Assembly (NCBI GenBank): GCA_905213725.1 | Contig: CAJMJM010000064.1 | Location: forward strand, 1 to 10,252 | From: Collinsella aerofaciens | GTDB taxonomy: Bacteria; Actinomycetota; Coriobacteriia; Coriobacteriales; Coriobacteriaceae | Direction of reading: 5' to 3' | DNA length: 10,252 bases | Shown: in pieces, positions 6,546-10,252 of the stretch | How positions within the stretch are numbered: the first letter of the stretch is position 1 | How the letters are laid out: every line of letters starts with the position of its first letter | Program-made: the position numbers and the translations under genes | The notes under the pieces: model-generated | The model's database searches: none | The model's input: the letters and a program-made list of their open reading frames with translations, nothing else | What the model was told of the DNA's origin: nothing

Positions 6546-6749
6546 ATGGCAGAACACATGACCCCGGTTGTCGCGAAGGTTTTGCCCGAGGAAAAGGCGG
6601 CCTTCGCGGCGGCAACCCAGCTCGTGGGCCCCCCGCCGTCCACCGCCATCCGCATGTTCATCGCCGCTTTCACTCGCTGTGGCACCTTCCCGTTCGCCCT
6701 TTCGCCCAACGGGGCCTTTGGCGCTGCGCCCGATTCTCATCAACAATGA
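6546..6749 (+). CDS. Orphan DinJ/RelB-family antitoxin-like protein, short
   Basis: The product is 67 residues from ATG 6546, with AAGGGAAG ending 4 nt upstream. An N-terminal strand and helix (about 7-28) is followed by PSTAIRMFIAAFTRCGTFPF (31-50), the hallmark of DinJ-type ribbon-helix-helix antitoxins. Family members are usually about 80-95 residues, with a C-terminal tail that wraps the toxin. Here the tail is replaced by a short, low-complexity end (ALSPNGAFGAAPDSHQQ). No RelE/YafQ-type toxin gene lies on either side: upstream is the ABC fusion, downstream a palindromic repeat and a CPBP gene. The frame stops just before that palindrome, which suggests truncation or loss of the toxin part at the repeat. 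The DNA-binding half looks intact, so it may survive as a stand-alone regulator. It could also be a decaying remnant. Confidence 0.65.
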   Translation: MAEHMTPVVAKVLPEEKAAFAAATQLVGPPPSTAIRMFIAAFTRCGTFPFALSPNGAFGAAPDSHQQ

Positions 6750-6762
6750 CTGTTCCAAACTG

Positions 6763-6820
6763 CCGGCACTTGGGGACGTTCTTTTTCTGCCGGCAGTTAA
6801 GGAACGTCCCTAAGTGCCGG
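6763..6820. repeat. 58-bp near-perfect palindromic element (REP/MITE-like)
   Basis: The outer arms are CCGGCACTTGGGGACGTTC (6763-6781) and GAACGTCCCTAAGTGCCGG (6802-6820), complementary at all but one position. A perfect 10-bp palindrome, CTGCCGGCAG (6787-6796), sits in the centre and partly repeats the arm end (TGCCGG). The element starts 13 nt after the antitoxin-like stop and ends 17 nt before the CPBP start codon. Its size, symmetry and intergenic position fit a non-autonomous palindromic repeat. As RNA it would fold into one long hairpin in the CPBP leader. It lacks a following T-run, so it is not a standard intrinsic terminator. Confidence 0.75.
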
Positions 6821-6837
6821 GTTTTGAGGAGGTTGGC

Positions 6838-7749
6838 ATGCTCAATGCGATGGCGTGGGCGCTTGCCTGTTTTGGCGTTGTCGCTGCCGATATAGCCCTG
6901 AGCGTGGTTCTGTTTTCAGTTCTCGATGCCGTGTCGGTGCTGACGGGCTATCCGAGCGACAATCTCGATATCCAATGGTTTCAGGCTGCCGCGCAGACGG
7001 CGTCATTTTTGATGGCGCGGCTGTGGTGGCGTTATCTGTGGCCCCGCTCCTTCATGGCGCGCCGGCAAGGCGAGCGCCCGCTCGGTGGGGGAGCAAGCGC
7101 GGCATGGAAGCGCATTGTCTGCGTTGTCGTGATCGGCCTATCCATGCAGGTGGTCATTAGCTACCTATGCGACGGCGTGCTGTCGCTGCTGCCCGAGGTC
7201 GCGGCAGACTATAGCGAGCTCGTCGAGGAAACGGGCATGGGCGATACCAGCCTTCTTGCCGTCCTGACCACGGTGCTCGGCGCGCCGTTTTGCGAGGAAC
7301 TGCTGGTGCGCGGCATCATCTTTGAGTTTTCGCTGCGTGCGTTTAATCCACAGTGCCGTTCGCTCTGGAAGCGCCGGCGCCGCGCGAACGCGCAGGACGG
7401 CGCCATAGTGCCCTGGGCGGCCCCGAGTACCTGGGGCGTCGCCGCGGCAATCGTGCTGCAGGCGGCGGTCTTCGGCTTTATGCACATGAACTGGGTGCAG
7501 GGCTGCTATGCGGGCGCCGCCGCCCTCATTTTTGGTTGGGTGCTCGTGACCACCGGAAAGCTCCGCTACACGATCCTGCTGCACTTTGCCTTTAATGCCG
7601 GGTCGTATCTCATGACGATGCTCTGGTTTGTGAACACGCCGCTCGACGTGGCGGTCACGGTTGCCATCGCCGGCATCATCCTCGTGGAGGCGATGCGCTC
7701 ACTGCGCCACGCATGCGAGACGGACATAGCGACGGCACCGCTGCCTTAG
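6838..7749 (+). CDS. CPBP-family intramembrane metalloprotease
   Basis: The product is 303 residues. ATG 6838 is chosen because GAGGAGG (6826-6832) lies 5 nt upstream; the in-frame GTG 6814 is inside the palindromic repeat. It is a multi-pass membrane protein with hydrophobic stretches around 3-30, 93-112, 138-150, 203-225, 228-243 and 265-290. The three family motifs are present: EELLVR (E153, E154, R158), FGFMH (F212 to H216) and HFAFN (H249, N253). These residues are the expected metal-binding and catalytic set of the CAAX-protease and bacteriocin-processing (Abi) family, related to Rce1. A basic insert rich in Arg/Lys lies about 176-190 between motifs one and two. Substrates of bacterial members are mostly unknown. 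Bacteriocin self-immunity or maturation is one possibility, but no bacteriocin gene is nearby. The stop overlaps the stop of convergent ygiQ. Confidence 0.88.
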   Translation: MLNAMAWALACFGVVAADIALSVVLFSVLDAVSVLTGYPSDNLDIQWFQAAAQTASFLMARLWWRYLWPRSFMARRQGERPLGGGASAAWKRIVCVVVIGLSMQVVISYLCDGVLSLLPEVAADYSELVEETGMGDTSLLAVLTTVLGAPFCEELLVRGIIFEFSLRAFNPQCRSLWKRRRRANAQDGAIVPWAAPSTWGVAAAIVLQAAVFGFMHMNWVQGCYAGAAALIFGWVLVTTGKLRYTILLHFAFNAGSYLMTMLWFVNTPLDVAVTVAIAGIILVEAMRSLRHACETDIATAPLP

Positions 7750-9887
7750 TTGCGCCTGCCGCCTCCGTTGGCGCCCTGCCGTCCCTGGGCCGCGCGGTTG
7801 CGGCCGGCCGTGTTCTGCGCGCGCGACATGCCGCCGTGACCCTTGCTGCCCTTAGGCTCCTTGCCGGCGCCGCCAGCGCCACCGTGGGCCTTGCCGCCCT
7901 TATTGCCGGCGCCATGTCCGCCGCCAGCAGACGTCTCGCCCGGTCGCGGCGGCACGGGACGGATCAGGCAATGCTTGGTGTAGCCGATCAGATCGCGGCG
8001 GCCGGCCTTCTCCAGCGCCTCACGTACCAGCTTGTAGTTCTCGGGCTTGCGATACTGGATGAGCGCGCGTTGCATAGCCTTCTCGTGCGGGTCGCGCGCC
8101 ACGTAGATCGGCTCCATGGTGCGCGGGTCCACGCCGGTGTAGTACATGCAGGTCGACATGGTGGACGGCGTAGGGTAGAAGTCCTGCACCTGCTCGGGCA
8201 TGTAGCCCATGTCGCGCACGGCCTCGGCAAGGTCCACGGCTTCCTTCATCGTCGAGCCGGGGTGGCTCGAGATCAGATACGGCACCACGTACTGCTTGAG
8301 TCCGTACTCGCGGTTCAGGCGCTCAAATTTGCGACAGAACGCATCGTAGACGGCGCGGCTCGGCTTGCCCATCACGGAGAGCACCGCGTCGCTCACATGC
8401 TCGGGCGCCACGCGTAGCTGGCCCGAGACATGGTGCTCCAGCAGCTCGCGCAAAAACTCGTCCGAGGCATCGGCCATAGTGTAGTCAAAACGGATGCCGC
8501 TGCGGACGAAGACCTTCTTAACGCCCGGCAGCTGGCGTAGGTCGCGCAGCAGCTGCGTGTAGCCGCTCTCGTCGACCACCATGTTCTTGCACACGCTCGG
8601 CCATAGGCAGCGCTTGTTCTTGCACACGCCGTGCTTGAGCTGCTTGTCGCAGGCGGGACGGCTAAAGTTGGCCGTCGGTCCGCCTACGTCGTTGATGTAG
8701 CCCTTAAACTCGGGATCGCGCGTGAGCAGCTCGGCCTCGCGCATGATCGAGTCGTGGCTGCGCATCTGCAACACGCGGCCCTGGTGGAAGGTGAGGGCGC
8801 AAAACGAGCACTCGCCAAAACAGCCGCGGTTGGAGCTGATCGAAAACTTGATTTCGGCAAAGGCCGGCACGCCGCCCGCCGCGTCGTAATCGGGATGCCA
8901 ATCGCGTGCGTAGGGGAGTTCGGCCACCTCGTCCATCTCGTCGGTGGTGAGTGTCGTCGACGGCGGGTTTTGCACCACATAGACGCTGTTGGGATAGGGC
9001 TCTACCAGGCGATGGCCGGTGATGGGGTCCATATTCTGCTGCTGCACGTTAAAGCTGCGCGCGTAGTTGAGCTTGTCGGCGGCAAGATCGTCCCAGCTGG
9101 GCAGCAGGTCGTAGTCGTAGACCTCGTCGAGCGAGTTGGTGCGGTAGACGGTGCCGTTGATATAGGTAATCTGGTCGACGGGCAGTCCCGCGTCGAGCGC
9201 GTCGGCGATCTCGACAATCGCGTGCTCGCCCATGCCGTAGATGAGGATGTCGGCGCCCGAGTCGAGCAGCACCGAGCGCTTGAGCTTGTCCTGCCAGTAG
9301 TCGTAGTGGGCCAGGCGACGCAGGCTTGCCTCGATGCCACCGATAATGATGGGGGCGTCCTTAAACGTCTGGCGGATGAGGTTGCCGTAGACCGTGACGG
9401 CGCGATTGGGACGGCGCCCCTCTTCGCCACCGGGGGTATAGGCGTCGGTGTGGCGGCGATGCTTGGTCACCGAATAGTGGTTGACCATAGAGTCCATGTT
9501 GCCGGCACTGACGAGAAAGCCTAGGCGCGGCTCGCCGAGCACGGTGATGCTGGCGGGGTCGGTCCAGTCGGGTTGGCAGATGATGCCCACTTTGTAGCCG
9601 TGCGCGTCGAGGACGCGGCTGATGATGGCCATGCCAAAGCTGGGATGGTCCACGTAGGCGTCGCCGCAGATGTAGACAAAGTCGCACTGGTCCCAGCCGC
9701 GTGCATCCATGTCGGCTCGACTGACGGGGAGGAATTTATCGCGGCCCGGGCGCCAGGGGCGGGCGGGCGCTGCCGGGGTATGAGCGGCGTGGCCGCCCTG
9801 GGCCTTGCCGCCACGCTTTTGCTGCTGGCCCTGTTTGCCCTGCTGACTGCGCTGGTTGTTCTGAGCGTGCTGAGGCTTTTTTGCCAC
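7746..9887 (-). CDS. ygiQ: YgiQ-family radical SAM protein (UPF0313)
   Basis: The product is 713 residues from GTG (9885-9887, minus strand), preceded by GGGAGG about 4 nt away. A longer in-frame extension to 10058 lacks a comparable ribosome site and crosses the inverted repeat at 9926-9958. A Lys/Gln-rich tail of about 50 residues comes first, then the N-terminal YgiQ domain with GGIEASLRR and HYDYW. The radical SAM [4Fe-4S] motif is CFGECSFC (C356, C360, C363). Further conserved family Cys include CKNKRCLWPSVC. The protein ends in roughly 65 residues of Gly/Lys/Arg-rich low complexity. Length is near that of E. coli YgiQ (about 740). The family is widespread but its reaction is not established. 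The basic tails suggest nucleic-acid contact, by inference. It is transcribed toward the CPBP gene and divergently from the DUF1275 gene. Confidence 0.95.
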   Translation of the reverse strand: MAKKPQHAQNNQRSQQGKQGQQQKRGGKAQGGHAAHTPAAPARPWRPGRDKFLPVSRADMDARGWDQCDFVYICGDAYVDHPSFGMAIISRVLDAHGYKVGIICQPDWTDPASITVLGEPRLGFLVSAGNMDSMVNHYSVTKHRRHTDAYTPGGEEGRRPNRAVTVYGNLIRQTFKDAPIIIGGIEASLRRLAHYDYWQDKLKRSVLLDSGADILIYGMGEHAIVEIADALDAGLPVDQITYINGTVYRTNSLDEVYDYDLLPSWDDLAADKLNYARSFNVQQQNMDPITGHRLVEPYPNSVYVVQNPPSTTLTTDEMDEVAELPYARDWHPDYDAAGGVPAFAEIKFSISSNRGCFGECSFCALTFHQGRVLQMRSHDSIMREAELLTRDPEFKGYINDVGGPTANFSRPACDKQLKHGVCKNKRCLWPSVCKNMVVDESGYTQLLRDLRQLPGVKKVFVRSGIRFDYTMADASDEFLRELLEHHVSGQLRVAPEHVSDAVLSVMGKPSRAVYDAFCRKFERLNREYGLKQYVVPYLISSHPGSTMKEAVDLAEAVRDMGYMPEQVQDFYPTPSTMSTCMYYTGVDPRTMEPIYVARDPHEKAMQRALIQYRKPENYKLVREALEKAGRRDLIGYTKHCLIRPVPPRPGETSAGGGHGAGNKGGKAHGGAGGAGKEPKGSKGHGGMSRAQNTAGRNRAAQGRQGANGGGRRN

Positions 9888-9918
9888 GATCCCTCCCGGT
9901 GTTTGTATGCTGCACGTA

Positions 9919-9958
9919 ATTGTAACCAGTCTTTTTGGGGCGGGGCTAAAAAGACTGG
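9919..9958. promoter_or_regulatory. Perfect 11-bp inverted repeat and possible -10 upstream of ygiQ
   Basis: CCAGTCTTTTT (9926-9936) and AAAAAGACTGG (9948-9958) are perfectly complementary around an 11-nt G-rich spacer. A TACAAT hexamer on the minus strand (9924-9919) directly follows, which would fit a -10 box for ygiQ. The expected -35 position falls inside the repeat and does not resemble TTGACA. The repeat could be an operator, a leader hairpin, or a dispersed palindromic repeat. The role is undetermined. Confidence 0.4.
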
Positions 9959-10083
9959 GGGAGTACATGAGCTGGTGAGTGAGAGCGTCGCTGAGCCAGT
10001 CGTTTGTTTCCAGACTGTGTATCTGCGCGTTGGAGAACCCGTCTCGCGCGCACGCCATGTTGTCAATGGGTTACAGTATGAAC

Positions 10084-10101
10084 GGCGGTTATGTTTCCGC
10101 C
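10084..10101 (+). promoter_or_regulatory. Small hairpin in the leader of the DUF1275 gene
   Basis: GGCGG (10084-10088) pairs with CCGCC (10097-10101) around an 8-nt loop, ending about 25 nt before the AAGGAGG ribosome site (10124-10130). The stem is short and may be chance. The rest of the 9959-10083 stretch shows no gene and no clear promoter; TTGTCA at 10060-10065 lacks a well-spaced -10 partner. Confidence 0.2.
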
Positions 10102-10140
10102 AACGCACGAGAGGGTCGTCAACAAGGAGGATGCACGACG

Positions 10141-10252
10141 ATGCAGCGTGCCAAACAGATATCGGAGTCCATCGAACTGGGCATTATCCTGGCGCTCGCC
10201 GGTGGCTTTATGGATGTGAATACGTACATTCGGCGCGACCATGATTTCTCCA
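10141..10252 (+). CDS. DUF1275 / YoaK-family membrane protein, 5' end only
   Basis: The first 37 codons are visible before the window ends. ATG 10141 has AAGGAGG ending 10 nt upstream. ATG 10131 is out of frame and abuts the ribosome site. The sequence ESIELGIILALAGGFMDVNTY matches the first membrane segment of the YoaK (DUF1275) family, where a conserved G-G-x-x-D-x-x-[ST]-Y motif follows a hydrophobic stretch. Family members are multi-pass membrane proteins of about 220-240 residues with no settled function. Only this N-terminus can be judged. It is divergent from ygiQ across a 253-bp spacer. Confidence 0.72.
   Translation, partial: MQRAKQISESIELGIILALAGGFMDVNTYIRRDHDFS

Noticed and set aside
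6750..6837. Toxin gene partnering the antitoxin-like protein
   Set aside because: The 88 nt before the CPBP start are occupied by the palindromic element and contain no frame long enough for a RelE/YafQ toxin.
8631..9524. 297-codon plus-strand frame inside ygiQ
   Set aside because: It is the antisense of conserved YgiQ sequence including the radical SAM motif, and has no independent support.

Overview
The window looks like a chromosomal stretch from a high-GC anaerobic actinobacterium of the class Coriobacteriia, most likely Collinsella or a close relative. This rests on strong GC bias at third codon positions, anaerobic iron-sulfur enzymes ([FeFe]-hydrogenase, radical SAM), a YgiQ protein with long low-complexity tails, and short intergenic palindromes containing GGGGACG-like cores. 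The species assignment is an inference, since no rRNA or other marker gene is present.

Positions 1-254 are a leader region with a possible operator and small hairpins. Positions 255-6330 hold four tightly packed plus-strand genes that look like one transcription unit. The first is a hybrid flavin/iron-sulfur NAD(P)H oxidoreductase (NuoF-type cluster domain joined to a GltD-like body). The second is a multi-cluster [FeFe]-hydrogenase carrying all H-cluster ligands. The third is a twin-arginine-type lipoprotein that is the substrate-binding protein of an ABC importer. The fourth is a single polypeptide fusing that importer's permease and ATPase. Overlaps and gaps are 7 bp overlap, 2 bp and 3 bp. 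The first two proteins plausibly form a soluble complex exchanging electrons between NAD(P)H and H2. The last two plausibly form a membrane importer whose ligand cannot be read from sequence.

Positions 6331-6837 form a structured island. It contains an inverted copy of a motif also found at the left edge of the window, three tandem 10-bp units, a nested inverted repeat, a short orphan DinJ/RelB-like antitoxin without a toxin, and a 58-bp near-perfect palindrome just upstream of the next gene. Positions 6838-7749 encode a CPBP-family membrane protease. It converges on, and overlaps by 4 bp, a minus-strand ygiQ (7746-9887). Between ygiQ and a divergent DUF1275/YoaK-like gene cut by the window end (from 10141) lies a 253-bp spacer with a perfect 11-bp inverted repeat.

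The best candidates for something undescribed are the co-operonic hydrogenase, hybrid oxidoreductase and fused ABC importer, and the orphan ribbon-helix-helix gene with its tandem upstream repeats.
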